The notes beneath the pieces are model-generated. The model was not told where the DNA came from. It made no database searches and saw only the letters and a list, made by a program, of their open reading frames with translations. A DNA stretch of 64,000 nt from Marinimicrobium sp050113635. Lineage in GTDB: Bacteria > Pseudomonadota > Gammaproteobacteria > Pseudomonadales > Cellvibrionaceae. Positions within the stretch are counted from its first letter, which is position 1, and every line of letters begins with the position of its first letter. The DNA lies in NCBI RefSeq assembly GCF_050113635.1, contig NZ_JBNJLT010000001.1:248001-312000 (forward strand), in the 5' to 3' direction. The position numbers and the translations under genes are program-made. Shown piece after piece: positions 49,583-58,965 of the stretch.

Positions 49583-49682
49583 AAATCGTTATGGCACTGT
49601 AGTTTCAGGGCGTACTTAGCGGCAGGGGTACGGAGAGAGGGAGACGGGAACGATGCCCCGCCCCAAACCTCTTCACCAGTGG

Positions 49683-50867
49683 TTAAAAAGGCGCTTTAAC
49701 CAAGGGGCTGATATCGGCCTCGTAGTCCACACCGGGGACCCCAAAGCCAAACAGCCTCAGGAAGCCGTCGTTGTACCCTTTGTAGTCGGTCAGCTCGAAC
49801 AGGTTTTCCTCGGTCACCTGAGGCCAGACTTCCTCGACCTTGGCCTGCACCGCCGGGTCCAGCTCCAACTCGTCGACGCGGAAACGGCCATCACTGTCCA
49901 GGCGCGGGTTAGCGCTGAACAGACACTCCACGAACAAACGTTGCAGCTGCTCAATGCAGTCTTCGTGGGTACCTTGCGCTTTCATCACCTTGAACAAAAT
50001 AGACATGTACAGCGGCATGACCGGAATCGCCGAGCTGGCCTGCGTGACGACCGCCTTGAGCACCGCCACACGCGCCTGACCGTTCAAGCCGGAGAGCTTG
50101 TCATCAATCGCTTTGGCAGCGCGGTCCAGATCTTCTTTGGCCTTGCCAATCGTGGCTTTGCCATAAATCGGCCAAGTGAGTTTGTCACCCAAATAGGTGT
50201 AGGCCGTGGTCTGGCACCCTTCAGCGAGCACACCCGCCTCGCTCAGCGCATCCATCCACCACTCCCAGTCTTCACCGCCCATCACTTTGACGGTATTGCG
50301 AATTTCTTCTTCGTTGGCTGGCTCAACCGTCGACTCGGTAATTTTCAGAGTGTCGGTGTTCAACCCTTTGGAGGTGTAAGCCTGACCGATAGGCTTCAAC
50401 ACCGAGTTATAGGTCTCGCCGGTTTTCGGGTCGGTGCGACGCGGAGAGGCCAGGCTGTAAACCACGAGGTCAACGGTGCCGAGATCTTTTTTGATCTGTT
50501 CAACGGTTTGCGCTTTGATTTCATCGGAAAACGCATCGCCATTGATCGTATGAGCGTACAACCCTTCCGACTCGGCAAACTCGTGGAACGCGGCGGTGTT
50601 GTAGTAGCCCGCTGAGGCAGTGCGCTTCTCGGTCGGCGGCTTTTCGAAACACACGCCCAGCGTTTTCGCACCGGCACCAAACGCGGCGGTAATTCGCGAG
50701 GCCAGTCCATAGCCGGTAGAGCAGCCGATCACGAGCACATTTTTGGGGCCATTGTTGATGTCGCCCTGAGCCTTCGTGTAATCAATCTGCTCACGCACAT
50801 TGGCGGCACAGCCGGCGGGGTGGGCATTGGTGCAGATAAAACCACGTACTTTGGGTTTGATAATCAT
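49683..50867 (-). CDS. fabV: Enoyl-ACP reductase FabV
   Basis: The protein has 394 residues, the usual ~400 for FabV. The NADH fold has NVLVIGCSTGYGLASRI. VYSLASPRRTDP precedes the active-site region, and TAYTYLGDKLTWPIYGKATIGKAKEDLD carries the Tyr-x8-Lys pair. It reduces enoyl-ACP to finish each fatty-acid elongation cycle and is insensitive to triclosan in other species. AGGA lies six bases upstream of the start at 50867; an upstream in-frame start at 50894 is less likely. Confidence 0.95.
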   Translation of the reverse strand: MIIKPKVRGFICTNAHPAGCAANVREQIDYTKAQGDINNGPKNVLVIGCSTGYGLASRITAAFGAGAKTLGVCFEKPPTEKRTASAGYYNTAAFHEFAESEGLYAHTINGDAFSDEIKAQTVEQIKKDLGTVDLVVYSLASPRRTDPKTGETYNSVLKPIGQAYTSKGLNTDTLKITESTVEPANEEEIRNTVKVMGGEDWEWWMDALSEAGVLAEGCQTTAYTYLGDKLTWPIYGKATIGKAKEDLDRAAKAIDDKLSGLNGQARVAVLKAVVTQASSAIPVMPLYMSILFKVMKAQGTHEDCIEQLQRLFVECLFSANPRLDSDGRFRVDELELDPAVQAKVEEVWPQVTEENLFELTDYKGYNDGFLRLFGFGVPGVDYEADISPLVKAPF

Positions 50868-50981
50868 AAATGTCCTACTATTGTCCTGTCGCAATCATGA
50901 TGTTCAACCGCCCCCAACGCCGCTCAGCGGGGCGAAAAGGCACTATTGTATCAGTAGAACAGACGATACGGAGAAAAACGT

Positions 50982-51389
50982 ATGTTGCAACCCATGCTGA
51001 CCTTGATGCTTTGGACCCTGCTTGTCGCCCTGTACCTGCTGGCTCTGCGAGTGAGGTCAGTCCGGCGGGGAGAGGTGTCACTGGGCTATTTCCGCCTCAA
51101 CAGCGGTCCCAGCGCCCCGTCAGACCGAGCGCTGGCGGCCGCCCGGCACTACGACAACCTCTTTCAGGTGCCTGTCCTTTTCTATCTGGCCTGTGTGACG
51201 ACGCTCGCTCTGGGGTTGAATGGCCCCATCGCCCTGGCCTGGGGATTTGTGGTTTTGCGCGTCATTCACGGCCTCATCCACCTCAGCTACAACAACGTTC
51301 GCCATCGCTTCGCGGCGTTTATGGCCGCCAATCTCCTGCTGATCGCCATCTGGGCGTCTATTGCCCTACAGTTGGGAAGTCGTGGATGA
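50982..51389 (+). CDS. MAPEG-family membrane protein
   Basis: The protein has 135 residues with four hydrophobic helices (MLTLMLWTLLVALYLLALRVR; VPVLFYLACVTTLALGLNGPI; ALAWGFVVLRVIHGLIHLSY; FMAANLLLIAIWASIALQL). NVRHRFAAF after an R-x-x-H-G-x-I-H-x motif (RVIHGLIHL) fits MAPEG proteins, which bind glutathione or lipid. The exact activity is unknown. The gene is divergent from fabV. Confidence 0.82.
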   Translation: MLQPMLTLMLWTLLVALYLLALRVRSVRRGEVSLGYFRLNSGPSAPSDRALAAARHYDNLFQVPVLFYLACVTTLALGLNGPIALAWGFVVLRVIHGLIHLSYNNVRHRFAAFMAANLLLIAIWASIALQLGSRG

Positions 51390-51473
51390 GGGGCATTGGA
51401 GGAAGGGCGTTGGAGAAAGCCCGCCAAACCCGTAAAATACCGGTCCCACACCCAAGAGCTGTACATTCGACGC

Positions 51474-54400
51474 ATGATACCGAGTATCCGCCATACCTCC
51501 CCGGTCCAGAGCCGCTACCTCGCCTTTATCGAGGCACTCAAAGACTCCGGATTCGAGGGAGACCTGAGCCCCGACTACGCCAACCGCACCGTCCTGGCCA
51601 CCGACAACTCCATTTATCAGGTGTTGCCTCAAGGAGTCGTCTACCCGAAAACCGTCGACGACCTGATTCGCCTGGCTCGACTGAGCGGCCAGCCGGGCTA
51701 CAGCGATCTGGTGATCAGCCCTCGCGGCGGCGGCACCGGCACCAACGGTCAGTCCCTGACCGACGGTCTCGTAGTGGATACCTCCAAATACATGAACCAG
51801 ATTCTCGAAATCAACATCGAGGAACGCTGGGCTCGTGTGCAGTGTGGTGTCGTTAAAGACCAGTTAAACACCGCCCTCAAACCCCACGGGTTGTTTTTTG
51901 CACCGGACCTGTCCACCAGTAACCGGGCCACCATTGGCGGCATGATCAATACCGATGCGTCCGGACAGGGCTCCTGTCGCTACGGCAAAACCCGCGATCA
52001 CGTCCTGGCGCTGCGCACCGTGCTCCTCGACGGCACCGACTGGATCTCACAACCGGTCGACGATGCCGGGCTGCACGACATCTGTCAGCGCGATGACCGG
52101 GTCGGTGAGGTACATCGCACCCTGAACCGCATCCACACCGACCACGCCGCACTGATCGATGCCAAGTTCCCACGGCTCAACCGCTGCCTGACCGGTTATG
52201 ATTTCGCGCACGTGCGCACCCCGGACGGCCGGTTCGACCTGAACAGCGTACTGTGCGGCAGTGAGGGCACGCTGGGCTTTATCGCCGAGGCCAAGCTGAA
52301 CCTGCTGCCCATTCCCAAGGTGTCGGCGCTGGTCACGGTCAACTATCGGGACTTCAACGCAGCACTGCGCGATGCCACCGAATTAATGAAGTCCGAGCCC
52401 ACATCCATCGAGACGGTGGATTCCAAGGTTCTTAACCTGGCGATGAACGATATCGTCTGGCACAGCGTTTCGGAATTTTTTCCGCCGTCGGACACCGGCG
52501 AGTCTATTCAGGGCATCAATCTGGTGGAGTTCACCGCCGATGACGAGGACTCCTTAAACACCGCTGTCCAGCGACTCACCCACCAGTTGGACGCGGAAGC
52601 CTCCGATTCGCCTGGGAGGTTGGGCTACAGTCTCGCCTGGGGTTCAGCATCCGTGGCAAAAATCTGGGGCATGCGCAAAAAAGCAGTGGGGTTGCTGGGC
52701 AACGCCGAAGGCGAGGCGCGCCCGATTCCCTTTGTGGAAGATACCGCTGTACCGCCGGAAAACCTGGCCGATTTTATTGCCGAGTTTCGGCAGGTGCTGG
52801 ACGAGCGCGGCATGACATACGGCATGTTTGGCCACGTGGATGCGGGCGTTTTGCATGTGCGCCCGGCCATCGATATGAAAGACCCCGAGCAGGCCGCCCT
52901 GATTCGCCCCATCACCGACCAAGTGGTCGCGCTGGTACGCAAATACAAGGGTCTGCTGTGGGGCGAGCACGGCAAAGGCGTGCGTTCCGAATACGCTCCG
53001 GAATTCTTCGGCGAACTCTACCCGCAATTGCAACGACTAAAAGCCGCGTTTGACCCGCGCAATCAATTAAACCCCGGCAAAATCGCCACGCCAACCGCCG
53101 AGCTGGAGCTGTTGAGAATCGATGGGGTTACCACGCGTGGGGAACAGGATCGGAAAATTCCCGTACAGGTGTGGGAAGGCTACAGCGACGGTATGCACTG
53201 TAACGGCAATGGCCTGTGTCACAACTGGAATCCCAACGATGCCATGTGTCCTTCCTGGAAAGGGACACGCAAGCGCACACACACTCCGAAGGGACGCGCG
53301 TCACTGGTCCGAGAGTGGCTGAAACAATTAAGTGAGCGTGACGTCAATCCGCTGGAGGAAGCCGAAGCCGTCCGACAACAATCGTTCTTGTTGAGTTTCC
53401 CTGCACGCTTAAAAAACACGCTGGGCAAAAAGCGCGGGGATTACGACTTCTCCCATGAAGTCCACGACTCCATGATGGGATGCCTGGCCTGCAAATCCTG
53501 CACCGGACAATGTCCTATTAAAGTGGATGTACCCAGCTTCCGCAGCAAATTTCTGGAGCTGTATTACAGCCGTTATTTGCGACCGCTAAAGGATTATTTT
53601 ATTGGTGGTCTGGAATTTATGATGCCGACTCTGGCGCGCGCGCCGTGGCTTTACAACGGCCTGATGAAACCCCGACTGATGCAAGCGATCATCGCCCGGT
53701 TAGCCGGAATGGTGGACAGCCCGCTGCTTACCGGCATTTCCCTGGATAACGCCTTGCAGGAACGCCGCATCCGTTACGCCAGCCCGGCCAATATCGATGC
53801 GCTGAGTCAGGAACAGCGGGAAAAAGCCGTTATCGTCGTACAGGACGCGTTCACCAGCTACTTTGAAACGCAGTTGGTGCTGGACACCCTCGACCTGCTC
53901 ACCAAGCTGGGCTTCACCCCACTGCTCGCGCCTTTCAAGCCCAATGGCAAACCGCTGCACGTCCACGGCTTTCTCGGCCCCTTTGCCAAGGCGGCCGTGA
54001 AGAACGCCAACCACCTCAACGCGCTGGCGCGCAGCGGCATTCCTCTGGTAGGGCTCGAACCGTCCATGACGCTCGCCTACCGCAGCGAATACCGCAAAGT
54101 CCTCGGACAAGAAGCGCCCGAGGTGGCACTGGTGCAGGAGTGGCTCTCTCAGCAGACGGCTACCCTTGAAGCACGGACCGACTTGTTCCGCCCTGGCGAT
54201 TTTTCTCTGCTCGCTCACTGTACCGAAAAAACCAATGCCGCCGGGTCCATCAAACAGTGGCAAACGGTGTTCCAAACGTTAGGGCAAACGCTGAATGTGA
54301 TCGACACGGGTTGTTGCGGGATGGCAGGCACTTACGGACATGAAGCCAGCAATGTGGATACCTCGAAAACGATTTATGGCCTCTCCTGGGCCGAGGTGGT

Positions 54401-54521
54401 AGCGAACCCCGCGCACGAGGGAAAACTGACGGCGACGGGTTATTCCTGTCGTTCACAGGTTAAGCGTATTGATGATGTAACCATTCCACATCCGTTACAG
54501 GTGTTGCTGACCCAGATGTGA
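51474..54521 (+). CDS. ydiJ: FAD/4Fe-4S dehydrogenase, YdiJ-type (D-2-hydroxyglutarate dehydrogenase family)
   Basis: The protein has 1015 residues. An N-terminal FAD-binding domain (VVYPKTVDDLIRLARLS, SPRGGGTGTNGQSLTDG, FDLNSVLCGSEGTLGFI) and FAD-oxidase C domain (MFGHVDAGVLHVRPA, LWGEHGKGVRSEY) are fused to a ferredoxin domain with CLACKSCTGQCPIKVD (about residue 670) and a C-terminal cysteine-rich CCG-type region (TGCCGMAGTYG, about 945). Such proteins oxidise D-2-hydroxyglutarate or a related hydroxy acid and pass electrons to quinones. The start is ATG 51474; the frame extends upstream to 51396. Confidence 0.92.
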   Translation: MIPSIRHTSPVQSRYLAFIEALKDSGFEGDLSPDYANRTVLATDNSIYQVLPQGVVYPKTVDDLIRLARLSGQPGYSDLVISPRGGGTGTNGQSLTDGLVVDTSKYMNQILEINIEERWARVQCGVVKDQLNTALKPHGLFFAPDLSTSNRATIGGMINTDASGQGSCRYGKTRDHVLALRTVLLDGTDWISQPVDDAGLHDICQRDDRVGEVHRTLNRIHTDHAALIDAKFPRLNRCLTGYDFAHVRTPDGRFDLNSVLCGSEGTLGFIAEAKLNLLPIPKVSALVTVNYRDFNAALRDATELMKSEPTSIETVDSKVLNLAMNDIVWHSVSEFFPPSDTGESIQGINLVEFTADDEDSLNTAVQRLTHQLDAEASDSPGRLGYSLAWGSASVAKIWGMRKKAVGLLGNAEGEARPIPFVEDTAVPPENLADFIAEFRQVLDERGMTYGMFGHVDAGVLHVRPAIDMKDPEQAALIRPITDQVVALVRKYKGLLWGEHGKGVRSEYAPEFFGELYPQLQRLKAAFDPRNQLNPGKIATPTAELELLRIDGVTTRGEQDRKIPVQVWEGYSDGMHCNGNGLCHNWNPNDAMCPSWKGTRKRTHTPKGRASLVREWLKQLSERDVNPLEEAEAVRQQSFLLSFPARLKNTLGKKRGDYDFSHEVHDSMMGCLACKSCTGQCPIKVDVPSFRSKFLELYYSRYLRPLKDYFIGGLEFMMPTLARAPWLYNGLMKPRLMQAIIARLAGMVDSPLLTGISLDNALQERRIRYASPANIDALSQEQREKAVIVVQDAFTSYFETQLVLDTLDLLTKLGFTPLLAPFKPNGKPLHVHGFLGPFAKAAVKNANHLNALARSGIPLVGLEPSMTLAYRSEYRKVLGQEAPEVALVQEWLSQQTATLEARTDLFRPGDFSLLAHCTEKTNAAGSIKQWQTVFQTLGQTLNVIDTGCCGMAGTYGHEASNVDTSKTIYGLSWAEVVANPAHEGKLTATGYSCRSQVKRIDDVTIPHPLQVLLTQM

Positions 54522-54534
54522 AGGAGACCGATGT

Positions 54535-55527
54535 ATGCTGCTCCAAGACAAGAAATTCTCCCTGCTCGAACTCGCCTCTGTCCGAGAGGACGAGACCATC
54601 ACCGATACACTGCGTCACAGTTTGTGCTACGCCCAGCGAGCCGATGAGCTCGGTTTTGAGCGCTTCTGGCTCGCCGAACACCACAACATGGAAGGCATCG
54701 CCAGCGCCGCCACTTCGGTGCTGATTGGACATATTGCCAGCGGCACCAAACGCATCAAAGTCGGCTCCGGCGGTATCATGCTGCCCAACCACCCACCGCT
54801 GGTAATCGCTGAACAATTCGGCACCCTCGCCTGCCTGTATCCGGGGCGTATCGAACTCGGCCTGGGACGCGCCCCCGGCACCGACGCCATCACCATGCGA
54901 GCGCTGCGTCGCGACATGCGCGCCGCCGATGATTTCCCTCAGGAAGTCGGGCTGTTACAACAACTGCTGGCGCCCCTAAAGCCCGGCCAGAAGCTCAAAG
55001 CCATTCCCGGCGCGGGTACCGAAGTGCCCATCTGGCTACTGGGCTCCAGCCTGTTCAGTGCCCAATTGGCTGCACAACGTGGACTGCCTTATGCGTTCGC
55101 CGGCCACTTCGCACCACGGCTGGTACGCGAAGCACTGCACATCTATCGCGAGAGTTTCCAGCCCTCTGAAACCCTAAACAAACCCTATGCCATGCTCGGC
55201 CTTCCCCTCATTGCCGCCGACACAGACCGGGAGGCACGCCACCTGGCCACCACCAGCCACCAGCGCATCCTCTCTTTGCTGCGTGGCAACCCCTTGTGGC
55301 TGAAACCACCCGTGGACGATATGACCCCGCTGTGGTCACCGGAGGAAGAAGCGGCCGTTAAAGACTTCCTGGGCCTGGCGGTTGTCGGTGGACCCGACAC
55401 CGTTCGCGAACAATTGGAAACCGTGTGCCGGGAATTACCGGTGGATGAGTTTATGTTTACCATCGATATTTACGACCCCGCTCACCGCAGCCAGGCGCTG
55501 GAGATTCTGGCCGCGCTGCGCACGTAG
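54535..55527 (+). CDS. Luciferase-like flavin-dependent oxidoreductase
   Basis: The protein has 330 residues, of the LLM-class MsnO8-like group: FSLLELASVRE, LGFERFWLAEHHNMEGIASA, IKVGSGGIMLPNHPPLVIAEQFGTL and LGLGRAPGTD are characteristic. It probably binds FMN or F420-like cofactor and oxidises an unknown substrate. It starts 13 bp after ydiJ with AAGGAG upstream, so the two may be co-transcribed. A hairpin terminator follows. Confidence 0.88.
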   Translation: MLLQDKKFSLLELASVREDETITDTLRHSLCYAQRADELGFERFWLAEHHNMEGIASAATSVLIGHIASGTKRIKVGSGGIMLPNHPPLVIAEQFGTLACLYPGRIELGLGRAPGTDAITMRALRRDMRAADDFPQEVGLLQQLLAPLKPGQKLKAIPGAGTEVPIWLLGSSLFSAQLAAQRGLPYAFAGHFAPRLVREALHIYRESFQPSETLNKPYAMLGLPLIAADTDREARHLATTSHQRILSLLRGNPLWLKPPVDDMTPLWSPEEEAAVKDFLGLAVVGGPDTVREQLETVCRELPVDEFMFTIDIYDPAHRSQALEILAALRT

Positions 55528-55560
55528 CGCAATTAACCCGCCGCCAGGAGCGAAGCCCCC

Positions 55561-55596
55561 AACCGTGGGCTGTGACAGATTTCACAACCCACGGTT
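55561..55596 (+). terminator. Hairpin after the LLM oxidoreductase gene
   Basis: The arms AACCGTGGGCTGTGA and TCACAACCCACGGTT pair over 15 bp with one G-T wobble, leaving a six-nt loop. The 5' A-rich and 3' mixed tail are not classic, but the position between two genes suits a terminator. It does not belong to the three-element family, since it lacks the long core. Confidence 0.65.
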
Positions 55597-55669
55597 AACG
55601 GCGTAGCCCTTCACAAACCTTCGGGTTTACAATTCGTGGCTACACCAACGGATCGCAAAAGGACTGGAT

Positions 55670-56845
55670 ATGGACATCACTCACTCATCCCAATACCCGC
55701 TCATTGCTGGTCAACATGCAGGCAAGAAAGTTCGCTGCACACCGAACATCAAGCCCGCGTACGATAAACTTCACGCCCATCAACACAAGAACCACTGGGC
55801 GAGAATTGCCATTAAAGAGCTAACGGCTCTGAGCAGCGGACTCTCCGAGAAAACCAATATTTACGTCAAACCCACCGACCAGTGTCGGTATGACGGCTCG
55901 TTTTATGTCTTCCTGCCCGGGCTGAAAGCCACACTGGAACGGCGGCCAAACGATGAGTATATTTTGGTGGATCTTGCGCTGGATGCGATGTATTTCGACG
56001 CGACAAGCCAAAATGACACCAAGATGGGACTTTACAGGGTTGAAGCCGATCTCGATAACTGGCAAACCTCACTCGTTGAAAACGGCCATGTTTTAGCCAA
56101 AGACAACCGAACAGTCTCAATATCAGACTCCGGCTACAGCTCCGCCCAAAAAGCGGCCAATAAAATCATGCCTTCTATCGTTAAAGCGCTGGGCTTGGCC
56201 GCCATTGATATCAAAGAAGGCGGATGCGATCTACACTTCACCCCTGGCCACCATCGACAAGGGGGGCTGCTCAGGTACAATGCCGTTGGTCAAACCAACA
56301 CCTACGGCTCAGCGGTACTACTCGCGAAAAGCATGGGGGACGCCCAATCTCTCACAGGGATCAAATGGGTCGCCGACCGTGGCGGTTCCAGCGTATTAAC
56401 CCAAGCCATGCGAATGCTTGCGGATAAAGGCGTAACACTTAACGGTCACACCATCTATCTGGATCATGCCACCACGTCGCCAGGGGACGCAGTGCGACTG
56501 GCTCATCAGTTGGATTTGAACTTGGGTAAAAAGGCCGCCAATACAGGATGGAGCCCTGTCGGCGCCTTCAGCCAAGCTCGAGTGGCCTCTGAGCGGCTGG
56601 CTCATAAAAGAGACTCTTATGATCGCCATTACCACACCAACGTCTGGATCAATGGCATCACCCGTGCAGCTGCCGTGACTGGCTTGGCAGGCATGGGCGC
56701 TGCGAGCCTCGGCGCATCCATCCCTGTGGTGGCAAGCATTGCCACAATTGTGACCGGAACCAGCGGCGTAGTGGGTGCATCCGGTACAGCGTACAGTATT
56801 GGTCAAAGCCTGAAGGAACGCATCACCCACCAATTCAAACGGTAG
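55670..56845 (+). CDS. Unrecognised protein with C-terminal Gly/Ala hydrophobic region
   Basis: The protein has 391 residues. There is no signal peptide. The first ~320 residues are soluble and mixed. A middle part (SLTGIKWVADRGGSSVLTQA, LNGHTIYLDHATTSPGDAVRLAHQL) reads like a conserved alpha/beta unit. From about residue 330 comes a Gly/Ala-rich hydrophobic stretch (TRAAAVTGLAGMGAASLGAS and onward, about 45 residues) that looks membrane-seeking or pore-like, then a basic tail. It precedes 56862 by 16 bp, so the two are an operon. Membrane-active toxin or effector is a possibility, not a finding. I do not recognise the family. Confidence 0.72.
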   Translation: MDITHSSQYPLIAGQHAGKKVRCTPNIKPAYDKLHAHQHKNHWARIAIKELTALSSGLSEKTNIYVKPTDQCRYDGSFYVFLPGLKATLERRPNDEYILVDLALDAMYFDATSQNDTKMGLYRVEADLDNWQTSLVENGHVLAKDNRTVSISDSGYSSAQKAANKIMPSIVKALGLAAIDIKEGGCDLHFTPGHHRQGGLLRYNAVGQTNTYGSAVLLAKSMGDAQSLTGIKWVADRGGSSVLTQAMRMLADKGVTLNGHTIYLDHATTSPGDAVRLAHQLDLNLGKKAANTGWSPVGAFSQARVASERLAHKRDSYDRHYHTNVWINGITRAAAVTGLAGMGAASLGASIPVVASIATIVTGTSGVVGASGTAYSIGQSLKERITHQFKR

Positions 56846-56861
56846 CAGCGGACATAACACC

Positions 56862-57755
56862 ATGTGGAACTGCATCAAGTATTTACCTATTGAGTGGCGT
56901 AAACAGCAGATTGACTGCACACCTAAGGGGCCACCCTTCGGACGAAGGACACCGCTCATAGACTTACTCATCTCAGAGAGCCACTTGCGCTTCCGAGCAC
57001 CCTCACACCGTCCGTCGTACAGAGAGATTCAGCAAAAGCGGATACTGCCTGATAGTAACGCTCTATCCGAGGGCGTTTTCAGAAACTATTCATCGGGTGT
57101 CATGGCCAACAATCACTGGGGAGCCGTTTGTCCGTTTTTTCGAGCCTGGACTTTTTGGGGTCCCTGGATGACCGGGGCAAAAGCCGAGCTGTTTATGAGC
57201 GTTAACATTGTGGGCCGCGAGAAAGATCACGCGCTCCCTGACGCGTCCTTTTTCCACCCCAGGGCATTTGAAACCCTATTGACCACTTACTTTAACGATC
57301 GGTTTGGTCATCGACAGTGGGACAACGGCGTTGCTCGCCATTGGGGACCCGCAGAGTGGCAAGTCCATGACCACCTTCCTGTGTTCAGTGCCAACTGCAA
57401 AATCTATAATCAAAACGCGAACGGCAGTAAAAGCTTGTCCCCCAGACAGCTACTTTTTTTCCCAATCACCAAAGAACATTTCGTCGAAATTTCGATGCGC
57501 CAGGACATCTACAGCCTGGATGAACACCTGAACCCCGCGTTCGACACGGCCCCCATACAGGCACTTCAAGACGCTATTCTGAACAGCGTAACGCTGGAGC
57601 TGAGCCCCGAGGCTCAAGCCGATTATCAGCAGGCCACGACAGAGGCCGGGAGCGCAACCCTGACCCGCCACTTCCCGCCGTTACGGTGGCCCACCACTGG
57701 CGAACTCTCCAGCCACCACTCCCGGATCCCTGGAGCAGCGATTCAACAAAGCTAA
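56862..57755 (+). CDS. Unrecognised protein, partner of the upstream gene
   Basis: The protein has 297 residues. It starts MWNCIKYLPIEWRKQQIDCT and is rich in aromatic residues in the middle (WGAVCPFFRAWTFWGPWMTG). The second half has VARHWGPAEWQVHDHLPVFSA and RQLLFFPITKEHFVEISMRQ. It looks soluble and globular, without signal peptide. Tight coupling to the unknown upstream gene suggests a pair with linked function, such as an effector with a protective partner, but nothing here proves it. I do not recognise the family. Confidence 0.68.
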   Translation: MWNCIKYLPIEWRKQQIDCTPKGPPFGRRTPLIDLLISESHLRFRAPSHRPSYREIQQKRILPDSNALSEGVFRNYSSGVMANNHWGAVCPFFRAWTFWGPWMTGAKAELFMSVNIVGREKDHALPDASFFHPRAFETLLTTYFNDRFGHRQWDNGVARHWGPAEWQVHDHLPVFSANCKIYNQNANGSKSLSPRQLLFFPITKEHFVEISMRQDIYSLDEHLNPAFDTAPIQALQDAILNSVTLELSPEAQADYQQATTEAGSATLTRHFPPLRWPTTGELSSHHSRIPGAAIQQS

Positions 57756-57845
57756 GGAAGACACCGCCCGCCGCAAATCTGCTATCATCCGGCGCTGAGG
57801 CGGCCTCGGCCGCGACCGCTTGTGACCAACCCGGAATTCGACGCT

Positions 57846-58949
57846 ATGCCTATTGCCGATGCCGTACTGGCCGTCAATAATGATTTGCCCATTCGCACGC
57901 ACAAACCCGTGCACAGCGGCAAGGTACGCTCGGTCTACTGGCTGACCGCCGCCGACAGCGCCCGGTTAATCCAGGAGAAAAACTACCCGGTCGCGCCGGA
58001 TACACCGCTGGCCATCATGGTGATCAGCGACCGGATTTCCGCCTTCGAATGCCTGTGGAAAGGTGAAGGCGGCTTGGACGGTATTCCCGGTAAGGGCGCA
58101 GCGCTCAACGCCATTTCCAATCACTGGTTCCAGTGCTTCCGGGAAGCCGGTCTGGCCGACAGCCATATTCTCGATATCCCTCACCCACTGGTGTGGATTG
58201 TGCAGAAAGCCAACCCGGTGATGATAGAGGCCATCGGTCGCCAATACATTACGGGTTCCATGTGGCGCGCGTACGCCAAAGGCGAACGCGCGTTTTGCGG
58301 CATTACCCTGCCGGAGGGGCTGGAGCGCGACCAGAAGCTGCCCGAACTGCTGATTACACCGTCGACCAAAGGGGTTCTCAAAGGGCTCGAAGGCGTCCCG
58401 GAGGCCGATGATGTCAACGTCAGCCGCGCCGACCTTGAGCGCCATCATCAGGCGTTCGGTTTCCGTCGGCCAGAGGATATCGACGCCTACGAAACCCTGC
58501 TGCGCCAGGGCTTCAAGGTGATTTCCGATGCGCTGGCCAATGTCGACCAGATTTTTGTCGATACCAAATTCGAGTTTGGTTATGTCCGCGATACCGAGGG
58601 ACAGGAAAAACTCATCTATATGGATGAAGTCGGCACACCCGATTCCTCCCGTATCTGGGATGGTGCCCACTACCGGACGGGCGAGGTCGTAGAGCAATCC
58701 AAAGAGGCGTTTCGCCAGGAGTTGCTACACTACTTCGACGACCCGGATGTTCTGCTGGACAAGTCCCGCATGGAAGAGCGCACCACCCTGGCAGAGAACA
58801 CGGTGCTGCCTCGCGATATCATGCAACGTGTATCCGATACGTATATCGCACTGGCGGAAAAGATCACCGGGCGCCCGCTGCCTCGGCCAGAGCATCCGCG
58901 CGCCGAAATCATCGGAACCCTGCAGGAACAATACGACTTGATCGACTGA
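57846..58949 (+). CDS. purC: Phosphoribosylaminoimidazole-succinocarboxamide synthase, long form
   Basis: The protein has 367 residues. It ligates aspartate to CAIR in purine synthesis. The N-terminus MPIADAVLAVNNDLPIRTHK and KVRSVYWLTAADSARLI, with VISDRISAFECLWKGEGGL and EFGYVRDTEGQEKLIYMDEVGTPDSSR, match the longer PurC type common in Vibrio, Shewanella and marine relatives rather than the 240-residue E. coli form. The ATG at 57846 fits that family; a GTG at 57822 would add eight residues. Confidence 0.93.
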   Translation: MPIADAVLAVNNDLPIRTHKPVHSGKVRSVYWLTAADSARLIQEKNYPVAPDTPLAIMVISDRISAFECLWKGEGGLDGIPGKGAALNAISNHWFQCFREAGLADSHILDIPHPLVWIVQKANPVMIEAIGRQYITGSMWRAYAKGERAFCGITLPEGLERDQKLPELLITPSTKGVLKGLEGVPEADDVNVSRADLERHHQAFGFRRPEDIDAYETLLRQGFKVISDALANVDQIFVDTKFEFGYVRDTEGQEKLIYMDEVGTPDSSRIWDGAHYRTGEVVEQSKEAFRQELLHYFDDPDVLLDKSRMEERTTLAENTVLPRDIMQRVSDTYIALAEKITGRPLPRPEHPRAEIIGTLQEQYDLID

Positions 58950-58965
58950 GCAGGCCTGGATTCTT

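Noticed and set aside
49653..50615. 320-residue plus-strand frame over fabV
   Set aside because: Fully antisense to fabV and without recognisable motifs.
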